Assembly (NCBI GenBank): GCA_947458915.1
Contig: CANHAE010000008.1
Location: forward strand, 1-37,537
Source of the DNA: Bacteroidota bacterium
Lineage (GTDB): Bacteria; Bacteroidota; Bacteroidia; Chitinophagales; Chitinophagaceae
Reading direction: 5' to 3'
DNA length: 37,537 bases
Shown piece by piece: positions 16,930 through 24,582 of this stretch; position 1 is the stretch's first letter, and every line of letters starts with the position of its first letter. Under the pieces are notes generated by a model, which saw only the letters and a list, made by a program, of their open reading frames with translations, ran no database searches and was not told the origin of the DNA. A program made the position numbers and the translations under genes.

Positions 16930-16947
16930 AGGCCTAAAAAAAGGCCT
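16930..16947. repeat. AGGCCT dyad in the divergent tkt-frr spacer
   Basis: Two copies of the self-complementary AGGCCT are separated by six A residues. They lie between the -7 motifs of the two divergent genes. This could form a small hairpin or be a protein-binding site; no function is shown. Confidence 0.35.
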
Positions 16948-16969
16948 ATGTAGAATACGATCATTTGCG

Positions 16970-16977
16970 TAGCTTTG
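16970..16977 (+). promoter_or_regulatory. -7 promoter motif upstream of frr
   Basis: TAGCTTTG is an exact match to TAnnTTTG, 20 nt before the frr ATG. It is the same octamer found before gldFG. It also lies inside the spurious upstream extension of frr in the ORF track, which supports the later start. Confidence 0.55.
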
Positions 16978-16997
16978 TAGCCTCAAATTATCCGTGT

Positions 16998-17561
16998 ATG
17001 TCAGAGGAACTAAAAAAAATCACAAGTGAAGCAGAATTAGCCATGAAAAAGGCGATTAATCACTTGGAAATCGAGATTGCTAAAATAAGGGCTGGGAAAG
17101 CGACTCCTTCTATCTTAGAAGGGATCAATGTGGATTATTATGGAACCCCAACTCCAATAAGCCAAGTGGCAAACGTGCAAGTATTAGACTCAAGAACTAT
17201 AAGTATTCAACCTTGGGAGAAAAACATGCTTGCGCCTATTGAAAGGTCAATAATGGCAGCGAATATTGGCATTACACCCCAAAATGACGGTATAAATATC
17301 CGATTATTCATGCCTCCATTAACGGAAGAGCGTCGTAAGGAGTTATTCAAAAAAGCGAGTGCGGAGGGAGAACAAAGCAAGGTAGCTATTCGTAATATTA
17401 GACGTGATCATATCGAACAAGTGAAGAAGCTACAAAAGGACGGCGCAAGTGAAGATATTTGTAAAGGAGCAGAAGACGAAATCCAAACAATTACGGACAA
17501 GCATATTGCACTTGTTGAAAAGCACCTAGAGGCAAAGGAAAAAGAAATAATGACAGTTTAA
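16998..17561 (+). CDS. frr: Ribosome recycling factor
   Basis: A 187-residue protein that, with EF-G, splits the ribosome after termination so it can be reused. The length and landmarks are standard: KIRAGKATPSILEGINVDYYG, ISIQPWEKNMLAPIERSI, PPLTEERRKEL and the C-terminal helix with the VAIRNIRRD pattern. The track starts at a TTG eleven codons upstream; the ATG at 16998 gives the normal family N-terminus (MSEELKKI). No pyrH or tsf precedes it, unlike the order in many bacteria. It converges with the EamA gene across a shared terminator. Confidence 0.97.
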   Translation: MSEELKKITSEAELAMKKAINHLEIEIAKIRAGKATPSILEGINVDYYGTPTPISQVANVQVLDSRTISIQPWEKNMLAPIERSIMAANIGITPQNDGINIRLFMPPLTEERRKELFKKASAEGEQSKVAIRNIRRDHIEQVKKLQKDGASEDICKGAEDEIQTITDKHIALVEKHLEAKEKEIMTV

Positions 17562-17591
17562 TTTCTATTAAAAAATTTAAAGGCACTCAAT

Positions 17592-17635
17592 AAAAAATGC
17601 CCCCAAAAGTTAGGCACTTAATGGGGGCATTTTTT
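17592..17635. terminator. Bidirectional terminator between frr and EamA gene
   Basis: AAAAAATGCCCCC and GGGGGCATTTTTT form a 13-bp perfect stem around an 18-nt loop that holds a small inner stem (AAGT/ACTT). Flanking A and T tracts suit both strands. Confidence 0.93.
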
Positions 17636-17660
17636 GGTTATATCTATTTGTAAGTATTTA

Positions 17661-18563
17661 CTATCTTTTTTTTCGTAGAAAAGGAAGGAAATTAAAATCA
17701 CCTCGGTTCACAATAAGTACTCCCAATAATATAATTCCTAAGCAAGCAATTTGCATTAAACTTAAGGACTCTCCGTCTAAAACACCCCATACCACCGCAA
17801 TTACAGGAATACCATAGGTTACAAGAGATCCAAATACAATGCCTGCGCGTTTTACTAAAAAATAAAATAAGATAGTAGCAATAGAAGTACCCACAATGCC
17901 AAGTATACTACTCGCCATTAAAGAACGAATTACTAGGGGATCACTAAAATTGTTTTTAAAATAACCGGTAAAATATAAAACGCAAATGCTTGGAATAATT
18001 AAAAATGCAAATGCAACAGAAACTACATTAAGTGAGCCTAGTTGTTGCATATACCTTCCAACTATATTAACGTTGATACCATAAAATAAAGTGGCTAGTA
18101 AAACCAGTCCTGCAAAGGATAAATTGTGCAAGCTAACATCCTTGCCAGCTGCCAATAAAAAGCTTAATCCTACAAATCCAATAATCATTCCAATTACTTT
18201 TATCATACTTGTTTTAACGTTAAAGAAAAGTACGCCTACAATAATGGTAAACATGGGGGTTAATGAATTTAATATACCCGCAAGCGAGCTATCAATTTGT
18301 GTTTCCGCAATGCAAAAAAGGTAGGCAGGAATAAAATTGCCAAGGATACCAGATAAAATTACCAAGCCCATTTTTTTACTTGGAATTATTTTAAGGGCTT
18401 TATAGGCAAATGGAAGCAATATCACACCTGCCGACAACATTCTAAGCGATGCTACCTGGTAAGGTGTAAAAGCTTTTAAGCCCTCCTTCATTAGTATAAA
18501 GGAACTGCCCCATACAACAGAAAGCAGCGCAAAAACGAGCCAATTAGTCCACTTATCTTGCAT
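17661..18563 (-). CDS. EamA/DMT family transporter
   Basis: A 300-residue inner-membrane protein made of two repeats of five helices, as in the drug/metabolite transporter superfamily (two EamA domains, about 8-140 and 150-290). The first repeat starts with VFALLSVVWGSSFILMKEGL, a pattern typical of these exporters. The C-terminus is basic (FLRKKR). Members export amino acids, nucleosides or other small metabolites; the substrate here cannot be told. The gene is monocistronic between two plus-strand genes. A CATCTTTG motif (one mismatch to TAnnTTTG) lies 16 nt upstream of its ATG on the minus strand. Confidence 0.9.
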   Translation of the reverse strand: MQDKWTNWLVFALLSVVWGSSFILMKEGLKAFTPYQVASLRMLSAGVILLPFAYKALKIIPSKKMGLVILSGILGNFIPAYLFCIAETQIDSSLAGILNSLTPMFTIIVGVLFFNVKTSMIKVIGMIIGFVGLSFLLAAGKDVSLHNLSFAGLVLLATLFYGINVNIVGRYMQQLGSLNVVSVAFAFLIIPSICVLYFTGYFKNNFSDPLVIRSLMASSILGIVGTSIATILFYFLVKRAGIVFGSLVTYGIPVIAVVWGVLDGESLSLMQIACLGIILLGVLIVNRGDFNFLPFLRKKR

Positions 18564-18651
18564 TCAATTATAATTTGATCAAAGATGCTCCATTTTTACC
18601 TAAAAGTGGATAAATAATCACCTATTTACGGGGAATTTAAGGAGGTTTGCT

Positions 18652-18659
18652 TTTCTTTG
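18652..18659 (+). promoter_or_regulatory. Probable -7 promoter motif upstream of scpA
   Basis: TTTCTTTG matches seven of eight positions of TAnnTTTG and ends 6 nt before the scpA ATG. Nearby on the minus strand is TTATCCACT (18606-18614), one base from a DnaA box. Confidence 0.35.
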
Positions 18660-18665
18660 TAGCCT

Positions 18666-19550
18666 ATGAGTCAGCATGCTAATTATTCGATTAAAGTGGA
18701 CCAGTTTGAGGGGCCTTTTGATCTTTTACTTTTCTTCATTGAAAGGGACGAGATGGATATTTATAATATTCAGATCACAAAAATCATTAAAGATTTCTTG
18801 GACTTTATTCACGGCCAAGACAAATTAAATATTGAATTAAGTAGCGAATTTATACTTTTCGTATCTACGTTAATGCGTATTAAAGCAAAATTATTATTGC
18901 CGAGAAAAGAAATTGATTCTTCTGGAAATGAAATTGATCCAAGGCAAGAATTAATAGATAAAATATTAGAATACAAAAAGTATAAGGAAGCCGCAGTGCA
19001 GATGGCCGACCTTGAGTCACTTAGGATGTTAATGATGAAGCGTGGCAATATTCAAAAAGAAATGTCATTGGTTGGGGAAGAAGCAGCGGAAGGTACAGAA
19101 CTACAAACAGTTACTTTGTTCAAATTAATGAAGTCTTTTGAGAAAGTTATGACTCGTTTGCAGGATCGTCAAAATAAGCCAGTACACACTGTGGTTAGGT
19201 ATAATTATACCATGGAAGGAAGTAGGGAATATTTATTAAAGTCGGTGCAAGAAGAAAAAACGGTAGCTTTTGAAAAAGTATTTGATATTTGTGAGGACCG
19301 CGTGCATGCTTTATTTCTTTTCTTATCAATACTAGAATTAGCGCAACAAAAATACATGCGCTTGTCTGTTGGGGAAGGTCGAAATAATTTCATAATCGAA
19401 TGGAATGAGAACAGGGAGGACGATTTAGAACCTGGCTATATTGAGCCTGTTGACGCATACGAAACACCTAATTTGGACGCCTTTAAGGATGAACCAAATG
19501 ATACAGCAACATTAACAGGAGAAGGAGATTTTGACCCTAGTTTGAATTAG
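18666..19550 (+). CDS. scpA: Segregation and condensation protein A (kleisin)
   Basis: A 294-residue kleisin that bridges the heads of the SMC dimer in the SMC-ScpA-ScpB condensin, acting in chromosome organisation and segregation. The N-terminal VDQFEGPFDLLLFFIERDEMDIYNI is the classic ScpA opening, followed by LMRIKAKLLLPR. The C-terminal winged-helix region lies near residues 195-250. It ends in an acidic tail of about 40 residues. scpB and smc are not adjacent. The stop lies 25 bp from the stop of convergent dxs, with no terminator hairpin between them. Confidence 0.93.
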   Translation: MSQHANYSIKVDQFEGPFDLLLFFIERDEMDIYNIQITKIIKDFLDFIHGQDKLNIELSSEFILFVSTLMRIKAKLLLPRKEIDSSGNEIDPRQELIDKILEYKKYKEAAVQMADLESLRMLMMKRGNIQKEMSLVGEEAAEGTELQTVTLFKLMKSFEKVMTRLQDRQNKPVHTVVRYNYTMEGSREYLLKSVQEEKTVAFEKVFDICEDRVHALFLFLSILELAQQKYMRLSVGEGRNNFIIEWNENREDDLEPGYIEPVDAYETPNLDAFKDEPNDTATLTGEGDFDPSLN

Positions 19551-19575
19551 TTGGTCATTTAAATGTTAGTAGTTA

Positions 19576-21498
19576 CTAGGCTTCAACTAGTGCCAATTTT
19601 CCAAGCATTGTTTTAACCGCATCGCCAATGGCAGCAGCGTCGTAATGACATTCATGGTGTAATTCTTTTATACTACCATGTTCCACAATTGCATCAGGAA
19701 TACCTAAAATACTTATTTGACTATTGTAGCCATGCGCGTTCATAAATTCCAATACAGCAGTTCCTAAACCACCTACAACCGTACCGTCTTCCACGGTTAC
19801 TATTTTAGTATAGTTTTGAAACACTTCGTGTAATAAATTTTCGTCTAATGGTTTTACAAAACGCATATCATAATGTGCAGGATCGATATCGTCTGTTCTT
19901 AAATTTCTAATAGCAGTTTGAGCAAAATTACCAGGGTGACCAATCGTAAGAATGGCAATATCCTTGCCGTCTTTTAACTTTCTGCCCTTTCCAATTTCTA
20001 TTTTTTCAAATGGTTTCTTCCAATCTACCATCACCCCTTCACCCCTAGGATATCGTATTACAAAAGGTAATTTAATTTCTGGCAATTGTGCAGTGTACAT
20101 GAGATTGCGCAACTCCTGTTCGTTCATAGGAGCTGAAATAATCATATTTGGAATGCATCTGAAAAAAGCTAAATCATAACATCCGTGGTGTGTTGGTCCG
20201 TCTTCTCCCACAAGTCCAGCACGGTCAAGGCAAAATACGACAGGTAGTTTTTGTATAGCTACATCGTGAATTACTTGGTCGTATGCACGTTGCATAAAGG
20301 AAGAATAAATATTACAAAACACTTTTAGCCCTTGTGTTGCCAATCCGGCGCTTAATGTTACGGCGTGTTGTTCGCAAATACCAACGTCAAATGCGCGGTC
20401 CGGCATAACATCCATCATGAATTTCAAAGAACATCCACTAGGCATTGCAGGTGTTACGCCCATGATGTCTAAATTTTGTGTCGCTAACTCAACTAAGGTA
20501 TTTCCAAATACATCCTGGTATTTTGGAGGCTGAGGCGTGTCAATTGTTTTCTTTATAATCTCGCCAGTTAACTTATCAAAAAGTCCTGGAGCATGCCATT
20601 TAGTTTGATTTTGTTCTGCCAACTCGTATCCTTTTCCTTTAACAGTTAGGATATGTAATATTTTAGGGCCAGGAATATCACGTAAATCCTTCAAGGTGTC
20701 AACTAGGTTTGTGATATTATGCCCGTCAATAGGACCGAAATAACGCAGGTTCAATGCTTCAAATAAATTACTGCTTTTTGAAACTACTCCTTTTAAACCC
20801 GCTTCCACCTTTGAGGCCATCTCCCTAGTGAATGTTTTTCCAATAGGTAGCTTCCCCATTAACTGCCAAAGTTCGTCTCTAAATTTATTGTAAGTTGGAG
20901 AGGTACTTATATCCGTTAAATATTCTTTTAATGCACCAACATTAGGGTCAATGCTCATGTTATTATCATTCAAAATAATTAACACATCACTATCAGCAAC
21001 ACCCGCGTGGTTCATAGCTTCGAAAGCCATGCCGGCAGTTAGAGAACCATCGCCAATAATAGCAACCGATTTTCTATTCTCCTTCTTATATTTTGCAGCC
21101 ATGGACATACCTAAGGCAGCTGAAATAGAAGTAGAAGAGTGACCTACACCAAAAGTGTCATATACGCTTTCAGAACGTTTAGGGAAACCACTTAGTCCCT
21201 TATATTTTCTATTTGAAATAAACTGGTCTCTTCTTCCAGTTAAAATTTTATGGCCATAAGCTTGGTGCCCCACGTCCCAGACTAGCTGATCGTAAGGAGT
21301 ATTGTAAACATAATGCAATGCAACACTTAATTCAACAACACCAAGGCTAGATGCGAAATGTCCGCCATGCACACTCACTACATCAATAATGTATTGACGC
21401 AATTCGTCACAAACTTGATTTAACTTCTCCCTAGAGATTTTCTTCAAATCATCGGGGGAATCGATTGTTTTCAATAAAGGACCTGCTTCGAAATGCAT
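19576..21498 (-). CDS. dxs: 1-deoxy-D-xylulose-5-phosphate synthase
   Basis: A full-length 640-residue TPP enzyme that condenses pyruvate with glyceraldehyde 3-phosphate, the first step of the MEP isoprenoid pathway. It has WDVGHQAYGHKILTGR near residue 74, the TPP motif GDGSLTAGMAFEAMNHAG at 149-166 with NDNNMSI, the EQHAVTLSAGLA region, and RAGLVGEDGPTHHG in the pyrimidine domain. Its C-terminal domain ends near MLGKL. It is monocistronic here and divergent from the LytS-type kinase gene. A TACTTTTA motif (one mismatch to TAnnTTTG) lies 17 nt upstream. Its product feeds the prenyl pool used by quinone, carrier-lipid and possibly GGGP synthesis. Confidence 0.97.
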   Translation of the reverse strand: MHFEAGPLLKTIDSPDDLKKISREKLNQVCDELRQYIIDVVSVHGGHFASSLGVVELSVALHYVYNTPYDQLVWDVGHQAYGHKILTGRRDQFISNRKYKGLSGFPKRSESVYDTFGVGHSSTSISAALGMSMAAKYKKENRKSVAIIGDGSLTAGMAFEAMNHAGVADSDVLIILNDNNMSIDPNVGALKEYLTDISTSPTYNKFRDELWQLMGKLPIGKTFTREMASKVEAGLKGVVSKSSNLFEALNLRYFGPIDGHNITNLVDTLKDLRDIPGPKILHILTVKGKGYELAEQNQTKWHAPGLFDKLTGEIIKKTIDTPQPPKYQDVFGNTLVELATQNLDIMGVTPAMPSGCSLKFMMDVMPDRAFDVGICEQHAVTLSAGLATQGLKVFCNIYSSFMQRAYDQVIHDVAIQKLPVVFCLDRAGLVGEDGPTHHGCYDLAFFRCIPNMIISAPMNEQELRNLMYTAQLPEIKLPFVIRYPRGEGVMVDWKKPFEKIEIGKGRKLKDGKDIAILTIGHPGNFAQTAIRNLRTDDIDPAHYDMRFVKPLDENLLHEVFQNYTKIVTVEDGTVVGGLGTAVLEFMNAHGYNSQISILGIPDAIVEHGSIKELHHECHYDAAAIGDAVKTMLGKLALVEA

Positions 21499-21634
21499 TA
21501 TTAAGTTTTGGTATGTAAAAGTAAGTTAATAACATAAATATAGGTTAAAAGTTCAAAGATAAATAGCCCATACCGTATACCTACTTAATTTGCCACTAGT
21601 CCTAAATTAGCGAGCTCGAAGCCGTATTTTGAAG

Positions 21635-21642
21635 TAAATTTG
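21635..21642 (+). promoter_or_regulatory. -7 promoter motif upstream of the LytS-type kinase gene
   Basis: TAAATTTG is an exact match to TAnnTTTG and ends 5 nt before the ATG, which suggests a leaderless transcript. Confidence 0.5.
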
Positions 21643-21647
21643 AGTAG

Positions 21648-22760
21648 ATGAAAAAACTGCACTCCTCTTTTTATTGGACATGCCAGCTGGCAGGGTGGTT
21701 TAGCTATGGCCTAACCATCATATTTTTCTCCTATATTCTTGATAAGCAGTTAAGTCCTATTTTTTATCCTAGAATGGCTATTAATATTATTCTTGGGTTA
21801 CTAATCACGCATTTATTAAGGACCGCAATGTTGCGTTTTGGAATGCGCCCGCCAATGACATCGAATAAGTGGTGGAAGTTATTTTTCCTATTTATCGTAT
21901 CCGCAATTTTGTATAGCGCAGTTGCCAGTTTTATTTTTGAAATTTTTAAGTTGTATGATGCTGGCAAATCAATGACAAACTATTCGTTGCCCGATTTATC
22001 TATTCAACAAATTACGCAAGACTGGCGTTCTGCAAGAGTAGTAAAAAGGTTTTTAATAAGCTTAATATTTGATACGCCAATTTTATTAATATGGATGTCT
22101 GTTTATATTCTTTGGCATTATATTGAATTTTCAAATGCAGAAGAAATACAAAAAATTAAACTAGAAAGTACGATTAAGGAACTGCAACTTAAAACCATTA
22201 AGTCACAAATTAATCCTCACTTTATATTTAATGCACTAAATAGCATACGAGCATTGGTGGACGAAAATCCAATACGTTCAAGACAAGCCATAACCGAGTT
22301 AAGTAATATTTTACGTAGCAGTATATTAGTGGATAAAGTAGAAATTGCACCTTTCGAAAAAGAATTAAATATTGTAAAAGATTATTTAGCACTCGAATAC
22401 ATTCGTTTTGAAGACCGGCTTAAAATAGAATATGATATTGACGCGAATACACTTGTCAATCAAATGCCTCCCATGATGCTACAAACCCTTGTAGAAAATG
22501 CTATAAAACATGGACTAGGAAAGCATGCGGGAGACTGCACAATAAAAATCAGTTCTAAATACGAAGCTCAAAAACATGTGCTAGTAGTTGAAAATACAGG
22601 CCATTTGGCAGCGCAAGAACAGGGAGGGTTTGGACTGAAAAGCACAAGAGACAGATTAAATATTTTGTACAGAGGCAATGCTCAATTTGATATTTACCAA
22701 GGCCTTCCTAATTTAGTGACTGCAAAATTAGTCATCCCAATTTCAAATTTTAAAAACTAA
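21648..22760 (+). CDS. LytS/YehU-type sensor histidine kinase
   Basis: A 370-residue membrane kinase. Four helices (about 8-30, 38-60, 76-100, 135-158) precede a His_kinase domain. The phospho-accepting residue is His191 in QINPHFIFNALNSIRALV. The ATP-binding part has the N-box LVENAIKHGLG and a G-box GGFGLKSTRDRLNILY. There is no large periplasmic domain, so any signal is likely sensed in or at the membrane. The LytTR regulator starts 3 bp after the stop, so the pair form one two-component system. The regulated process is not shown; in other bacteria such pairs control cell-wall, pyruvate or peptide responses. Confidence 0.93.
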   Translation: MKKLHSSFYWTCQLAGWFSYGLTIIFFSYILDKQLSPIFYPRMAINIILGLLITHLLRTAMLRFGMRPPMTSNKWWKLFFLFIVSAILYSAVASFIFEIFKLYDAGKSMTNYSLPDLSIQQITQDWRSARVVKRFLISLIFDTPILLIWMSVYILWHYIEFSNAEEIQKIKLESTIKELQLKTIKSQINPHFIFNALNSIRALVDENPIRSRQAITELSNILRSSILVDKVEIAPFEKELNIVKDYLALEYIRFEDRLKIEYDIDANTLVNQMPPMMLQTLVENAIKHGLGKHAGDCTIKISSKYEAQKHVLVVENTGHLAAQEQGGFGLKSTRDRLNILYRGNAQFDIYQGLPNLVTAKLVIPISNFKN

Positions 22761-22763
22761 GCT

Positions 22764-23495
22764 ATGTCCATAAAAGCAATTATTATAGACGATGAAAGGT
22801 TGGCAAGAAATGAGCTAAAAAAATTATTGGAATTGCATCCCGAAATACAAGTGATAGAAGAAGCAAGTGGCGTAGATGAAGGCATAGAAAAAATTGATTT
22901 AACCAGGCCAGACTTAATTTTTTTAGATATACAAATGCCAGGAAAAACAGGGTTTGATTTATTAGCTGAATTAGAAAAAGCACCAAAAGTAATTTTCACA
23001 ACAGCATACGATGAGTTTGCATTAAGGGCATTTGAGGTAAACGCGTTAGATTATTTATTAAAGCCAATAGACCCTAAAAGACTTGCGGATGCAATTCAAA
23101 AACTACAAGCAGAAATACAACTAGAACAGGCGAGCTTGTCGGGCAATCATAGAGGTCCATTAACTGAACTTGACCAAGTATTTGTTAAGGATGGGGAACG
23201 TTGTTGGTTTGTGAAACTAGCCGAGATAAGGTTATTCGAAAGTGTAGGTAATTATGCAAAAGTTTATTTCTCAACGCATAAACCGCTTATTTTAAAGTCA
23301 TTAAATTCATTAGAAGATAGGCTTGACGATCGTGTCTTTTTCAGAGCCAACAGAAAGCATATTATAAACTTGCATTGGATAGAAAAGATAGAACCGTATT
23401 TTAATGGCGGGTTGCTAGTTGAATTAAAAGGAGGAGAGAAAATAGAAATCAGCCGCCGTCAAACAGTTAAGTTCAAGGAAATGATGAGTTTCTAA
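22764..23495 (+). CDS. LytTR-family DNA-binding response regulator
   Basis: A 243-residue regulator paired with the kinase just upstream. The receiver domain (1 to about 120) has acidic Asp9-Asp10, the phosphorylated Asp55 in FLDIQMPG, a Thr in TTAYDEFALRAF and Lys in DYLLKPID. The C-terminal LytTR domain (about 140-240) binds DNA; it includes FVKDGERCWFV, FFRANRKHIINL and EISRRQTVKFKEM. Target sites cannot be derived from this window. The gene converges on the GGGP synthase gene with a 15-bp gap and no visible terminator. Confidence 0.95.
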   Translation: MSIKAIIIDDERLARNELKKLLELHPEIQVIEEASGVDEGIEKIDLTRPDLIFLDIQMPGKTGFDLLAELEKAPKVIFTTAYDEFALRAFEVNALDYLLKPIDPKRLADAIQKLQAEIQLEQASLSGNHRGPLTELDQVFVKDGERCWFVKLAEIRLFESVGNYAKVYFSTHKPLILKSLNSLEDRLDDRVFFRANRKHIINLHWIEKIEPYFNGGLLVELKGGEKIEISRRQTVKFKEMMSF

Positions 23496-23510
23496 AGCCA
23501 GCTAATTGCA

Positions 23511-24260
23511 TTATTTATTCAAGCCATGTATCGCATTTGCAATAGCCTTAATTAAGGACGGGTCTTTTTCAATAGCATTTCCTACTACAATAATATCAGC
23601 TCCAGCCACACAGTTTGCAATTGCTTTTTCTGGGGTAGTAATACCACCGCCAACTACTAGTGGAATTTGAATGTTTTTAGCTACTTGTTGGATCATTTCT
23701 GTAGGGATGGCATGTTGAGCACCACTACCCGCGTCCATATAAATCAGTTTCAATCCAAGCATTTCTCCCGCCATAGCTGTGCATGCGGCAATATCGTTTT
23801 TGTTTGCCGGGATTGGATTTGTATTTGATATATAAGATACAGTAGTTGGGGTGCCGCCATTAATTAGCATGTAGCCCACAGGGATAATTTCAAGCCCACT
23901 TTGTTTAACAAATGGCGCGCTAATTACGTGCTGCCCAATTAATAGCTCGGGGTTCCTTCCGGAAATCAAGGATAGGTACAATAAGGCGTCTGCTTTTGGC
24001 GTAATTTGGTCCGGTGAACCAGGAAACAGAATAACGGGAATCGTGCAGTGTTTTTTAATTACTGACACAATATGGTCTAAGGTATTGGTAACCACCAAAC
24101 TTCCCCCAACAAAAAAGAAGTCCACTTTAGCTTCTAATGCAATAGCAATGGTTTTTAATAATAAGGTATCGTCAATCTTGTCAGGATCGATTAATACGGC
24201 AAACGCTTTATTCAACTGGACCTTGCTCTTCACAATTTTATCGTATGTTTCTTGCTTCAT
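23511..24260 (-). CDS. Geranylgeranylglyceryl phosphate synthase family protein (PcrB/GGGPS)
   Basis: A 249-residue TIM-barrel enzyme of the GGGPS/PcrB family that joins sn-glycerol 1-phosphate to a polyprenyl diphosphate through an ether bond. Seen motifs are AVLIDPDK near residue 21, DFFFVGGS near 47, and phosphate-binding GGGITTPEKA and VVGNAIEKD near the C-terminus. In archaea this makes the first ether bond of membrane lipids. Bacteroidota carry homologues that biochemical work has assigned to GGGPS, but the final product in these bacteria is uncertain. No G1P dehydrogenase or second prenyltransferase is in the window. It could also use a shorter or longer prenyl chain, as Bacillus PcrB does. 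Confidence 0.9.
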   Translation of the reverse strand: MKQETYDKIVKSKVQLNKAFAVLIDPDKIDDTLLLKTIAIALEAKVDFFFVGGSLVVTNTLDHIVSVIKKHCTIPVILFPGSPDQITPKADALLYLSLISGRNPELLIGQHVISAPFVKQSGLEIIPVGYMLINGGTPTTVSYISNTNPIPANKNDIAACTAMAGEMLGLKLIYMDAGSGAQHAIPTEMIQQVAKNIQIPLVVGGGITTPEKAIANCVAGADIIVVGNAIEKDPSLIKAIANAIHGLNK

Positions 24261-24395
24261 TTCGTATATGCTTGTAGGGTACTACATTTCTTTAGATCCC
24301 CAAAAATATTGATTTTTAATGCTAATATGGGTGCCTTCTTCATTTATTACAAAAAAAACGTATAATAAAACATATTATTTCCTCAGAAACTAACA

Positions 24396-24418
24396 TTGCA
24401 TGGGGATAATTCATGCAA
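24396..24418. promoter_or_regulatory. TTGCATG-N9-CATGCAA dyad upstream of nrdJ
   Basis: Two 7-bp arms form a perfect inverted repeat around nine bases, as in many operator sites. The loop holds part of TGGGGATAA, the complement of TTATCCCCA, which is one base from a DnaA box. The protein that would bind is unknown. Confidence 0.4.
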
Positions 24419-24456
24419 ATCAATAGGGTCGTGGTGTTTGTATTAATCCACTATCC

Positions 24457-24465
24457 TTATCCACA
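24457..24465 (+). promoter_or_regulatory. Perfect DnaA-box sequence upstream of nrdJ
   Basis: TTATCCACA is the classic high-affinity DnaA box. It lies about 118 bp before the nrdJ ATG. DnaA control of ribonucleotide reductase is known for E. coli nrdAB. Here it is only a sequence match, and single 9-mers also occur by chance. Confidence 0.45.
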
Positions 24466-24582
24466 ACCTGTTGATATTTCAGTTAAGGAAGTTTGGATTC
24501 AGAAGGATATTTTCGTATACCCAATAAGGTTTTTAAAATCCTATTGAAATTTTACGACCAACCCTATAAATAGAATTATATC

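Larger units (their letters stand above)
24261..24582. other. 322-bp intergenic region between GGGPS and nrdJ genes
   Basis: No credible ORF or tRNA is seen. The half next to the GGGPS gene is very AT-rich. The nrdJ-proximal part holds a TTGCATG/CATGCAA dyad with a DnaA-like sequence, a perfect DnaA box, and a TATTTTCG sequence (24508-24515, one mismatch from TAnnTTTG). A CTATAAATAG sequence lies just before nrdJ and loosely resembles half of an NrdR site. No B12-box could be found, so a cobalamin riboswitch is not supported. Confidence 0.6.

Noticed and set aside
24541-24573. Pair of NrdR-like boxes before nrdJ
   Set aside because: CTATTGAAAT and CTATAAATAG only loosely match the NrdR consensus and are 23 bp apart, not the usual 31-32 bp.
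24261-24582. Possible replication origin because of a DnaA box and AT-rich DNA
   Set aside because: Only one perfect box and one or two near-matches are seen, with no dnaA, dnaN or other origin-linked genes nearby. A regulatory site is the simpler reading.
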